Positions 33,016-42,900 of a stretch of 64,000 nt of DNA are shown here, piece after piece. The DNA is from JACPVU01 sp964373255 (GTDB taxonomy: Archaea; Aenigmatarchaeota; Aenigmatarchaeia; GW2011-AR5). The notes below the pieces were generated by a model. It worked only from the letters and a program-made list of their open reading frames with translations. It ran no database searches and had not been told where the DNA came from. The translations under genes and the position numbers were made by a program. How positions within the stretch are numbered: the stretch's first letter is position 1; the number at the start of each line of letters is the position of its first letter. Location: contig CAYJTG010000002.1 in the NCBI GenBank assembly GCA_964373255.1, forward strand, positions 1 to 64,000, written 5' to 3'.

Positions 33016-36000
33016 CTAATAGCACGGTACCGATTGCGGACAGCCAACGCTTACGCTGCCCACTGTAAATTGTTCTGTTGATCCTGAAGATGTTATGCTG
33101 GCCTTGATTTCATTGGAAAATCCAGCTGTCCATCCGTTTGTCCGTGAAACATTGAATGTTGCACATCCGCTCGGCCCTGTGAGCAAAGACGCTACAGAAG
33201 TTCCTGTAAATGGATTATACATCGTGAGGTTTTCTGTTGTCGGAGGGCCGCTGGATGTGAAGCTTCTTGTTATCAAGCTTGAAACGTTGGCGCCGATAAC
33301 AGGCTTTGACGGCCTTGAAAATGTGAAAGCGCACGCACGCACAGTAACGTTAACATTCATGCGCAATGAACTGCCTGTGTTGAATATGTATGTGTTGAAG
33401 AATGAATTTGGATTGGCGATCAATATCCTTATGGTGTTCTCGTCAACGGTCAGCGTGCCGTCCACGGTAAACTTGTCGCCCATTATATTTCGCTGGGTTG
33501 GCTGGTCAGAGCCAAATGTATCGGTGAAGTTTCCATACAGCGGCCCGAATGGGTCGCCGCCGCCATCCATGCTGCTCGTGTTCAGGTTGCCGTCATTGTC
33601 AAGAACGATTTCTGTGAACGCGCCGCCAGGTATGGCTGTATAAGGCACACCCGGTATTAACTGCGTTACGTTTCTCAGCGCCATGTAATGATAGTAATTT
33701 GTTCCGTCATTCAACAGCACGCCGCTCGAAGATTCATTCCACACAGCCGAGTAGATAGGGCTGTTTGGAATTGTGGCATTTCTTGTTTCTGTCGAGTTCT
33801 TTACAAATGTTATAGAACGGAAGGTTGAAGGATGATTTCCCGTAAGTATGCCGCCTTCTGTCCTTAGGGCTTTTATCTCTATAGGGATGCCCTCTGAGAA
33901 GTCACCTGTGTCAGAAGTGGCACCGTCTGTGAAATTCCAGATAATGCTGTATAGGCCGGCTCTTGAAACATTCAGCCGCAGGAATGCCATGCCATTGGAA
34001 TCTGTGGTTGCTTGTGTTGCAACATAATTGCTTGCAGGCAGGGTTCCTGTGAATCCGAAGCCGCCACGGCCGCCGCCGAAATCTTCCTGCTGCACAAGCT
34101 GGAAGACGTCTATTGTTACATTTACCTTGGCTGTGCTACCGCGGCGGACGATAAACGGTATTTGAGCAACTGTATTGACCTGGTGCTGGCCACCAAAGCC
34201 TGATCCAAAGCCGGTGCCATTTATCTGTGCGTTGGACACTGAGCCGAACTCGCAGCCATCTAATTTCATGAAATACAGGTAGCCAAATCCGGCCGACGCC
34301 AGCGAGCGGTTTCCTGCGTGCACCACGCCGATCTGCGTGCCCCCGTTCACACTAACTATAAGCGTGTCATAGTTGTTCGCGGTCAAGTTGTCCATCACAA
34401 TAAAAGTAGTGTTAGTCAGATTCGAGTAGACAACCGTCTGCGACATAAACCCGAACCGCGTTGTATTGAATGTTCTGCCTACGCAAACCCTGCCCGACTT
34501 TGAGTTGACATTAAATGTCGTGTTTATGGTTGTAAGGTTCACGCTGTACGTGCTCAAGAAGGTACTCACGTTGGCAGCGCTCGATACGTTCGCCTCAATA
34601 AAATACTCTGACGGGAAAACGCCTTCCATATCAGGGACAGATATAGACAGTGTCGCGGCTGTTCCGAATGTCATGATGTCTGTCGTTTCATTAAGATAAT
34701 TATAGACCTTGATGGTTATCATGTTGCCGCCCTTTCTCAGGTTTGACGGCACGGTGAACGTAACATTCCATTTCTCGAAATTGTCAAAGCCTGTGTGGCC
34801 TGTGTTGTTCCAGCCGTCTGATTTCAGCGAAAAGTTGACAACCGTCGCGTCAACCAGCGAGCCTTCCCACGGCATTCCGATCTGAACGGTGAAATTAGTA
34901 ACGTTTGTCCTGGCCATGATGTTGTAAGTAACATTAGTGCCTGTAACAAGCGATGTCTGGAATGCTCCCGCCATGAAGTCCTGGAATGCGTCGAAGGCGA
35001 CGACCATGAATCCGCCGAAGCCTGTATCGCATGTCTGTGGCGACGTCGAATTGTCACAGACCTGTATGCGGAAATTATTGAATCCGTTGAACCATTTGCC
35101 GCTTAACCCTGAGAAGTTTGCTGGGAATAATGTAAACTGCGCAGCGCCATTGCTGAGCAGGAATGTCGATGACAGGCCTGGTATGAACTTCGGGCCCTTT
35201 GTTGGGTCGAAGCTCTCAAGCCTTAATATATTTACGGTGCCGTTTGAAACCTGGGCGCCTGTATTAAGGTTCCTTATACCGCTCAATGTTACATTTATGC
35301 CTGATGCAGGCGCGACAAAGAAGCCGCCTGTTCCGCTTGACCCTAATGCCTGTAACTGGGGGAAGAACGAGAGCTGGCGGCACTCAAATCCGCCTGGCAG
35401 CGAGTCTGACTTGCCGTCATTCGTAGTAATATTTATCAACATAAAATGGAATCCTGACATCGCGCCCGTGAAGTTTAGTGTAACGTTGCCTACGCCGTTG
35501 CTGTCAGTGCTTGTTGACGACACAATCGAGAGGGAGCTTGCTACGCTCTTTCCTGTCAATTCCTCGCGTGCTTCCTGGATAGAATTGAAAGCAACGTTCC
35601 TTGCTGCCTGGCGCGTGCGGACGTCATATATCCGGGCTGTGAAATTCTGCACACCGCTGCAGCGGAAGCTCCCGCCTTCAAAGCCGCCGCCATCATGACC
35701 TGCGCCAAAACCGCCGCCAAAGCTTCCTGGGAATATAAAGCCTTCGACGTATCGTGCAAAGTAGAACGACGACCCTATTATAGTTGACCCTGCCACCGTT
35801 GCCTTGAACTCGATTATATGAGGCCCTGTCCTGTTTTCAGGTACAGCAATCTTGAGCTTGGGATTTGCCGTGGCTGTGCCGTTTGTATATTCGAGGACTT
35901 GTATATTTGTTATATCCGATTGCCCGCCGCCTGTGAATGACATTGGTGTTATCTTTGTGACATTAAAGTTCGTTATCGAATTGCCGGCAAGCGCTGCCCC

Positions 36001-37467
36001 GTTAGATGAAAGGTTTCTTACACTTATCTCGAATGTAGCGTTGTCGTTTGGCATCAGGAATGTAAGGAATTCATTTCCACCCCCTATAGAGGAGACCGGA
36101 TTCGGTTTCATGATGTAGCTTTGCACAGAGAAGTAACCGGTCGCAAGAACTGTGGTTGCCGCTCCTTCACCTACGCTTGTATTTACAGTAATAGAATAAA
36201 TGCCGTCAGAAGACGGTGCTGTGAATCTTATCTTGCACACGTTTTGCCCCAAAAATAAACTAACGCTTCTTGTGAGCGTTGGTGATGAGACAGTGCTTCC
36301 GTTTAACGTGTTTTTAAACTGCGTTACTGATATAGACGTGCAATTCACATTCGATCCGCCGCCTGCAAGGCTGCCGTTGAGCAACGTATCCGCACTTAGA
36401 TTATAGACAAGCGCGTTGAACTCGACAGGACCGCCCGCCCTAAATGAAGAAGCGGATCCGAAATCGAAGAAAAAGTCCTTTACAATGTCAAGCACCCCTT
36501 CCAGTTTCTGCACGGTTATGCTTGAAGTAGATCGGACAACCCTCGTAGACGTGTTTGCAACAATCTCTATTGTATATTCTCCCGGGAGTGTGGTGCCTGA
36601 AAATGTGCCGTTGTATGTGCCGTTTGTTTCTGGTGAATGCGTTAACGTTATGTTTACAACGGTGCTATTAGGGGATGTAATAAATGCGGTGACGCTCGCC
36701 GTAATTATTGGGCCTGAATCGTCACGGACCTTTCCGACTACCACGACCGTCTCGCCCTGGCCGAAACTTGTTGTCGTCGAGTTTGCAGAATCCTGTGTAT
36801 TGGCTACTGCGATGACAGACGACTTAACAAATAATACAGTAGCGCCCGCGCCGTTCTCGAATTCCATCACGTACCTGCCCTCGGCGTTGCTCGGCACGGT
36901 TATATTGTATAAAATAGAATTTGCATTGGTTCGCGGTGTCAGGTTGCTTATCGTCCAGCCGGAAGAAATGCCGCTGTTTGGATTGAAAATATCGAGCGTT
37001 GGCGTGATTGTCAGTGTTCCCTTGAATGACACATTCGCAAGGAACGAAGAGCCGTTTGCGAATGGCGGCTTGGTGCTTGTAAAGTTGATGACAACGCTGG
37101 AAACATTGGAAATGTATACGCTGATATTCTTGATGACTGATGTATTTGTCGATAATGAAACATTGTAGTACCCCGTCGAGTTCGGCGAGGTGAGGTTGAA
37201 GACAAAGCAGCCCGAGGAATCAGAAACGATGCTGAAGTTAGAGCTGTTCAGAATGCCTGTCATATTGACATTATTTACGCCAGAGCCGTTGTCGAGCTTT
37301 ATGCAGCCACGAACGGTGACGTTGGAGCTGTAGTTCGTGTAGTGCGAGGCACCGGCGTCAAGGTAGTCGGCGTACGCGACTGGCAGGACTACAACAGCTA
37401 ATAACACCAAGAATACGAGCGCAGATAAATTATTTTTAACGATGCCTTTACTGTTCAATGCAGACAA
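33016..37467 (-). CDS. Giant secreted surface protein (1483 aa)
   Basis: The product starts with a signal peptide ending near ADYLDAGA, followed by Ig-like and carboxypeptidase-regulatory-like beta domains (NNVNMTGILNSSNF, VRDDSGPIITASVTAFI). Glycine- and phenylalanine-rich stretches lie near residues 580-600 and 1150. It holds a very high number of NxS/T sequons and few cysteines. No membrane anchor is seen at the C-terminus. The start is TTG at 37467: AGGTGG lies 5 bp upstream and an in-frame stop precedes it, so no ATG is available. It probably forms part of the cell surface layer or an adhesin. Confidence 0.82.
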   Translation of the reverse strand: MSALNSKGIVKNNLSALVFLVLLAVVVLPVAYADYLDAGASHYTNYSSNVTVRGCIKLDNGSGVNNVNMTGILNSSNFSIVSDSSGCFVFNLTSPNSTGYYNVSLSTNTSVIKNISVYISNVSSVVINFTSTKPPFANGSSFLANVSFKGTLTITPTLDIFNPNSGISSGWTISNLTPRTNANSILYNITVPSNAEGRYVMEFENGAGATVLFVKSSVIAVANTQDSANSTTTSFGQGETVVVVGKVRDDSGPIITASVTAFITSPNSTVVNITLTHSPETNGTYNGTFSGTTLPGEYTIEIVANTSTRVVRSTSSITVQKLEGVLDIVKDFFFDFGSASSFRAGGPVEFNALVYNLSADTLLNGSLAGGGSNVNCTSISVTQFKNTLNGSTVSSPTLTRSVSLFLGQNVCKIRFTAPSSDGIYSITVNTSVGEGAATTVLATGYFSVQSYIMKPNPVSSIGGGNEFLTFLMPNDNATFEISVRNLSSNGAALAGNSITNFNVTKITPMSFTGGGQSDITNIQVLEYTNGTATANPKLKIAVPENRTGPHIIEFKATVAGSTIIGSSFYFARYVEGFIFPGSFGGGFGAGHDGGGFEGGSFRCSGVQNFTARIYDVRTRQAARNVAFNSIQEAREELTGKSVASSLSIVSSTSTDSNGVGNVTLNFTGAMSGFHFMLINITTNDGKSDSLPGGFECRQLSFFPQLQALGSSGTGGFFVAPASGINVTLSGIRNLNTGAQVSNGTVNILRLESFDPTKGPKFIPGLSSTFLLSNGAAQFTLFPANFSGLSGKWFNGFNNFRIQVCDNSTSPQTCDTGFGGFMVVAFDAFQDFMAGAFQTSLVTGTNVTYNIMARTNVTNFTVQIGMPWEGSLVDATVVNFSLKSDGWNNTGHTGFDNFEKWNVTFTVPSNLRKGGNMITIKVYNYLNETTDIMTFGTAATLSISVPDMEGVFPSEYFIEANVSSAANVSTFLSTYSVNLTTINTTFNVNSKSGRVCVGRTFNTTRFGFMSQTVVYSNLTNTTFIVMDNLTANNYDTLIVSVNGGTQIGVVHAGNRSLASAGFGYLYFMKLDGCEFGSVSNAQINGTGFGSGFGGQHQVNTVAQIPFIVRRGSTAKVNVTIDVFQLVQQEDFGGGRGGFGFTGTLPASNYVATQATTDSNGMAFLRLNVSRAGLYSIIWNFTDGATSDTGDFSEGIPIEIKALRTEGGILTGNHPSTFRSITFVKNSTETRNATIPNSPIYSAVWNESSSGVLLNDGTNYYHYMALRNVTQLIPGVPYTAIPGGAFTEIVLDNDGNLNTSSMDGGGDPFGPLYGNFTDTFGSDQPTQRNIMGDKFTVDGTLTVDENTIRILIANPNSFFNTYIFNTGSSLRMNVNVTVRACAFTFSRPSKPVIGANVSSLITRSFTSSGPPTTENLTMYNPFTGTSVASLLTGPSGCATFNVSRTNGWTAGFSNEIKASITSSGSTEQFTVGSVSVGCPQSVPCY

Positions 37468-37605
37468 TCATGCCACCTGCCAGATTTGTTTTAAGCTAAA
37501 ATGTAAGTGTAATTGCCGTGTATGTAAGTGTAATTGCTATGTGATTGAAGGAAAATTTATGTTAACAATATGGAGAAATGTAATATATAAAGTTTTTCGT
37601 ATTTC

Positions 37606-37748
37606 GGCATTGTCAACTTAAGGAGCACATAGTGGAATCGAAGATTCCACTTGTGCAGGTGAAGCTTTGCTTCACCATGCATTAGCCTTTGCTAATGCTC
37701 CAGAAAGGGGTGTTATCGATAGATAACACCCGTTAAGTTTACAATGCC
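37606..37748. mobile_element. Y-shaped inverted-repeat element, family B, copy B4 (variant)
   Basis: A 143-bp variant. Termini GGCATTGTCAACTTAA and TTAAGTTTACAATGCC. One arm is greatly extended (GGAGCA..TGCTCC) and holds three hairpins: GTGGAATC-GAA-GATTCCAC, GGTGAAGC-TTT-GCTTCACC and GCATTAGC-CTTT-GCTAATGC. The other is GGGTGTTATC-GATA-GATAACACCC. The linker CAGAAA is as in B1-B3. Flanks TCGTATTTC and TTGTATTTC agree at eight of nine. The rest of the 374-bp gap holds A/T-rich sequence and a hairpin AAATCCTAC/GTAGGTTTT at about 37780-37809. Confidence 0.88.
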
Positions 37749-37841
37749 TTGTATTTCTCAATATGTAAGATTGTGCTATAAAATCCTACTTTATGAAGTC
37801 GTAGGTTTTCAGAAGTAATCTTAAAAGGTTATATGTGCGAT

Positions 37842-38663
37842 CTATTCGGAATCTTTTATCCTGTCAGCTATGTCTCTCTGAAAGCGGGCGTCTTTTTCAA
37901 GCTCGAGAGACTGCAAAATTCTTCTCTTTGGCTTGTGATGGTAGTGCCAGTACCCTACAATTGCGATTACAGCCAGCACAAGCACTACGTAAATAATCTC
38001 AGCGGCCACTGGTATTTGTGGTATTCCTGTCCCTGGCTGGTAAGCCGACGGCAATTGTCCTGTGCACGAGCTTGTGTCGAACTTACATGCGCTGCACTTC
38101 AGTGTTCCGCTGACGAAGCCTTTTGTGTTGCACGCTTGTCCTGCAAGGTCTGATCCATCGCATTCCTCTGTTCCTTCACGAATATTGTTGCCGCACACAG
38201 CTCCAGTTTCAGCAGGCTGTGTGGTCGTCTGTCCTACACTAAGGCTTGATGATTTTGTGTTGAACCCGCCTGGATACGTCCAGACAGCAATAAGCTCATA
38301 AGTGCCGACAGACGAAGGCGCTGCCATTGTATAGCTCAGCGTTATCGCCGAGGAGAGAGGCTTGCTGAATTTCCAGTGCAGCCCGTTTCTTGTTGCACCC
38401 TGATAAGATATAAGCTGGCTATCGAACGCAACGTCAGACTTCGTGTATCCGGATACAGACCAGTCCGCTACTGTCCACGTACTGGGAACAAAATCAGCTA
38501 GGTCAAACGCTGTAAGCGCGCCCTCCGGGTTGATCGAAAACGAGACGGTAAATGAAGAAGACGGGCTTGCAGAAGACGGCATGTTCCTGTCGACCGCAAC
38601 TGCAAAGGCCGTTGTGCTAAAAAGTAAAAATGCCGCGAAAATCAGAATTATTTTTTTCATCAT
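37842..38663 (-). CDS. Secreted surface protein with Cys module and C-terminal anchor
   Basis: The 273-aa product has a signal peptide (FAAFLLFSTTAFA), one beta-rich domain (about 25-130), the cysteine module CGNNIREGTEECDGSDLAGQ at about 150-195, a membrane helix (VAAEIIYVVLVLAVIAIVGYW) and a basic tail. The last 120 residues are clearly homologous to those of the protein at 31408-32997, so these are paralogues with swapped N-terminal domains. ATG 38663 follows AGGTG. Confidence 0.8.
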   Translation of the reverse strand: MMKKIILIFAAFLLFSTTAFAVAVDRNMPSSASPSSSFTVSFSINPEGALTAFDLADFVPSTWTVADWSVSGYTKSDVAFDSQLISYQGATRNGLHWKFSKPLSSAITLSYTMAAPSSVGTYELIAVWTYPGGFNTKSSSLSVGQTTTQPAETGAVCGNNIREGTEECDGSDLAGQACNTKGFVSGTLKCSACKFDTSSCTGQLPSAYQPGTGIPQIPVAAEIIYVVLVLAVIAIVGYWHYHHKPKRRILQSLELEKDARFQRDIADRIKDSE

Positions 38664-38672
38664 AAACACCTA

Positions 38673-39833
38673 TTATGACTTATAGTATAAATCTATCAGG
38701 CTCACGACGTCAAAGAAATTCACGCCGCCCTTGTAATATTGGTCGATCTTGCCTATGACATCAAAAAACGACACCTTCTTTGAGCTCGTGATTGCGTACA
38801 CGGAGAATGATGTCGTGACTGCTTCAAACGTATAGTTTGTGCCGTCAAAACTCAGTTTCTGCGTAGGCAGCGACACCCACTGGTTATTGACCAATTTCTT
38901 CAGAACGGTTGCCTCTGGCACTACGCTGTTGCTTGTAAACCATGATTTCGGGACCTTGAACTGAATCTTCACATCAGAAATTTTGGTGCTTGGAAAGGAA
39001 GACGTGATATCAAGATATTTGTAGACAGTGCCCTGTGCTGAAGATATAGCCACGCTTGCCTCTGCCGGTTTTGTTGTTTCTTTGATTGTGATTGTCGCTG
39101 CTGTAATTGTTTCTGTTGCATTCAGGTCTATCTCTGTGATACTGAGGCTTGTGACATTTGCTGCAGATATCGTAAATGTTGCAGTTGAGCCAGCGCTGAC
39201 GGTCTGCGGGGCTGTTGTCTCTGTAACCGTTGGCGTGGTCACGGCACCGCCGCCACCGCCACCTCCGGTGCTGCTTGTGGATGTAGTCTGGCAGCCGCTT
39301 GTACACGCCTGCCCAGATGAGCAGGCTGAATCATCAGAAGAACAAGATTCGCCTGTGTCGCAAAATGCATCACCGCAGAATGTTGATGCGGCCCGGCAGA
39401 TGCTATGGACGCAGAACCCACCAGAACACCCGGATGCGAACGTGCACGCAACTGTGTTCGCCGACCGGTTGGCAGAAAGATTGAAGTTCTCGACGACAAT
39501 CTGTCCTGATAAAATTGTCTGCGCGGTTGTGTTTGTGCCGTTCATTGCAACAAGGGCTGCGCCATTTATCTTGAACGTTACATTATCGCCTGAATTTGCC
39601 TCAAAAGAGATTACATACCTGCCCTGCGGCGTAACGCCAGCCAGTATGCCTTCTCCTATTGTCACGCCAGACGCAGCTGTGGACGCATTGTTTAAAAATG
39701 CCTGTATTATTGTACCGTTAGCAGCTGTCGCACCGTCTAAGAATGCGTAGCCACGATAGAAAACAGGCGATGCTGCGTAAGAAATAGATGTGAACAAAGT
39801 AAAGATCATTGCAAATATTAAAAAATTTTTCAT
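38673..39833 (-). CDS. Secreted protein with PGF-pre-PGF domain and dockerin-like C-terminus
   Basis: The 386-aa product has a signal peptide (to about 22), a beta domain, a cysteine-rich stretch (about 108-170, containing CTFASGCSGGFCVHSICR), a Gly/Thr linker, a PGF-pre-PGF type domain (about 200-350, with ITIKETTKP, QFKVPKSWFTSN and VTTSFSVYAITS) and a C-terminal repeat FFDVIGKIDQYY..FFDVVSLIDLYY that resembles a dockerin or S-layer-associated calcium-binding motif. It may attach to other surface proteins. It overlaps the neighbouring operon spacing by 9 bp from the next gene. Confidence 0.78.
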   Translation of the reverse strand: MKNFLIFAMIFTLFTSISYAASPVFYRGYAFLDGATAANGTIIQAFLNNASTAASGVTIGEGILAGVTPQGRYVISFEANSGDNVTFKINGAALVAMNGTNTTAQTILSGQIVVENFNLSANRSANTVACTFASGCSGGFCVHSICRAASTFCGDAFCDTGESCSSDDSACSSGQACTSGCQTTSTSSTGGGGGGGAVTTPTVTETTAPQTVSAGSTATFTISAANVTSLSITEIDLNATETITAATITIKETTKPAEASVAISSAQGTVYKYLDITSSFPSTKISDVKIQFKVPKSWFTSNSVVPEATVLKKLVNNQWVSLPTQKLSFDGTNYTFEAVTTSFSVYAITSSKKVSFFDVIGKIDQYYKGGVNFFDVVSLIDLYYKS

Positions 39834-39937
39834 TTTTCACGACCCCATTATACCTTGTAACAGCCTAAATCTGCTTGTTAATTCTTGTTAATATTTGAAT
39901 ATGAAATTATAAAAATCGAAAAAAGAACGGCTATTTC

Positions 39938-42900
39938 TTATATCGTGAACCTTGTGTTGCTTGCTGTTATGTTAATGAAGTAAGGCTTGTCGTTCGTGTT
40001 GTTCACAAACTTCAGCGTGGATCCGCCCGGGTCTGTCCTGGTCGCAAGCACCCAACCCGTGCTTGAGCCGTTGACATTGTAATACATGTAATTCCAGTTC
40101 GAACTTAGGCTGGACAATATGGATGTGAAGTTGAAGCTGCCTGTTGTGCCGGCTGTCTTGCCCGCTGATTCCATTATTGTCTGCGTCGGGATGAAGAGCG
40201 TGCTCCAGCCCACAGCAAAGTACCCTGTGCTTGGCTGCGTGTAATTGAAATTACCCCTCGTATCGATTTCAAACCATACAATGCCCGACGCCGTCATCGT
40301 ATTGCCGAACGTGTCTGCGCATCTTACATAGTAAGCGTACACGCCATCGTTCTGGCCAGACAGCGTGTAGTTGTGTGTTGTGCCTGTTCCTGTGAATGTA
40401 TTAGCCATGCCCGAATAAGTCTTGTCTGAGTTGTCAAACTTGCACGTTGCTGCTTCGCTTGTATTTACCAAGAGGCTAGGCGAACTTGTTGTAACTTTAG
40501 CGGCCGTTGTTGGGGCTGTTGCTGTTATTGTCGGCGCGGCATTGTCGGTTGTTATATTAGATGTATTCGAACCCAACGTTGCTACGGTTGGCGTAATTGC
40601 TACGCCAGACGAACCGCCTGTTATTGTCATATTTGCTGCAGCTGTTGTAAACGCCAATGTCTTGTCGCCACCTGCTCCTGATGATACATTTATAACCAAA
40701 AGCAATACTTGTGTTGTACCATTTGTTACCGTGAACAATGGCGCTGCTGAGAAGTTATAGACACTATTGGAAGGCGCAGATAAGTTCCATCTGATCAACG
40801 TCTCTGTAGCGTTGAGAATTCCATCGTCGTTTGTTGCGTTGAATAAGCCGACTGCAACTATATCCGCGTCCCCGGCTGTTCCTGTCCTTGTTACGTTAAA
40901 GTTGGTTATGTTCATTGTTTCGCCTACCGCTGATAATGAATAGCTTATTACTGTGACGTTAGGCGTTCCTGATATTGTGAATTGCGATATCCTGTTCGTT
41001 CCTGTGACCGTGACATTACCATTTATTGTAGATGTTACAGATATGCCTGTGGATATTGTTTCGCTGATTGATTGACCTGTAGCCCCCCCAGTTGTAACTA
41101 TGTCAGCAGATACATTTATTCCTGCGCCGAATGTTCTGCCCCCGAATGCATTGTTGCTCAGGTTGACGACAACAAAAACTATTTGCGAACCGCCTGACGC
41201 AACCCTGAATGAAAGGCTGGAGAAATTATATCTTCCATTTGTCGAAACCGACCTGTTGCCTATGAATGTTTCTGTGCCGTTCAGTACGCCATCGTTTATT
41301 GTATCATTGTACAATGATATTGTAGTAATGTCGGAATCGCCGATATTAGTGCCGTTTCTTGTGATTATTATCTCGGAAATGTTCATCTGCTCACTTGTCG
41401 CAGAGAAGTTGAGCGTGACGACAACAATGCCCCCTGTTCCTACTGTTGCATTGGCAGGTGCCCGCGATGTCCCTGTTATTGTAAGTGTTCCTGCTATTGT
41501 AGACGTATTCGAGCCTCCTGATGTGAGTGTCTGCGGCGTAACAGCTGCGCCGCTTGTGGCTGACGTTACGCTCAGGTTAGAACTTCCTAATGAAGCGCCG
41601 AACGTCCTGCCGCCTGTTGCGGTGCCGGATATGTTGAATACGACAATAACGTGCTGATAGCTGCCTGACGATATGTTCAGAAGGCTGGCGCCTGTAAAGT
41701 TATAGACGCCACTGGAAGGTATGGAAGTGTTCCACCTAAGCAGCGTTGAGCTTGCCAGGTCAGTTGCAACAGAGTTATTGTATATTCCGACAGCAACAAC
41801 GTCTGAGTCAACAGATGACCCTATCCTTGTTATGTTTATGGCGGTCAAATTCATTTGTTCTTCAACGGCAGTAATGTTATAGACAATAACAGTAACATTA
41901 TTTGCGCCTATGTCTGTAAGTGCACCAAGCTTATTGATGCCTGTAATGTTAAGCGTGCTTATTGCAAGCGTGGATGAATTTGTACCGGAAACAACAGGCG
42001 TAATTGCTATATTTGATGTTCCTCCCACCATTGTCAGGTTTGCTGTTGCAATGTTTGCGCCGAATGTCCTGCCGCCTGTTGCGGTGCTTGTTAAATTAAA
42101 CACAACTATGATGTGATGATATCCACCTGCTGATACACTCAAAATCGGCGCGCCTGAGAAGTTGTAAACCAGGTTTGTTGGCGCAGAGGTATTCCATGCT
42201 ATCAATGTAGCTGCTGCTAGTCCCGTACCAGCAGAATTATTGTATATTCCGACTGCTGCGATATCGTCACTATTTGCTGTACCTAAACGTGTAATATTCA
42301 ACCTTGTTATATTTGCTGCTTCGCCTGTCGCTGTAATATTGTAAACGATCATTGAGACATTGGATGTTCCGGCAACCTTCACAGTAGTCAATTGATTAAT
42401 ACCTGTTATAGTTGCTGTGGCGAATATTGTGCTCAAGGATGAGTTTGTGCTTGTCAATGTTGGCGTTATGGCCTGGCCTGTTGTGCTGCTGATTATGCTC
42501 AAGTTTGCAGCTGCGATGTTAGCACCGAACGTGCGGCCGCCTGTTGCTGATCCAGATATATTAAATACAACAAGTACGTGCTGGTTGCTGCCTGATGATA
42601 CATTGAGTATGCTAGGCCCGCCTTCTGCAGTAATATTAAATACATAAACACCGTTGACTGGCGCAGACGTGTTCCACCTTATCAATGTCGCAGCTGCTAA
42701 TCCTGTTCCTACAGAATTGTTGAACAATCCGACAGCAACGATGTCGGTGTTCTGTACTGTTCCTAATCTTGTTACGTTAAGCCACGTGAGGTTCATCTGT
42801 TCGCCTGTGGCTGTGATGTTGTAGACTATGACTGTTACATTCACAGAGCTTACGTTTGTCGTTGCAGATACCTGGCTGATGCCTGTTATTGACGACGTGC

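Noticed and set aside
37780..37809. Third full family E copy
   Set aside because: Only the GTAGGTTTTC part is similar; the remainder does not align, so it is noted as a simple hairpin within the gap.
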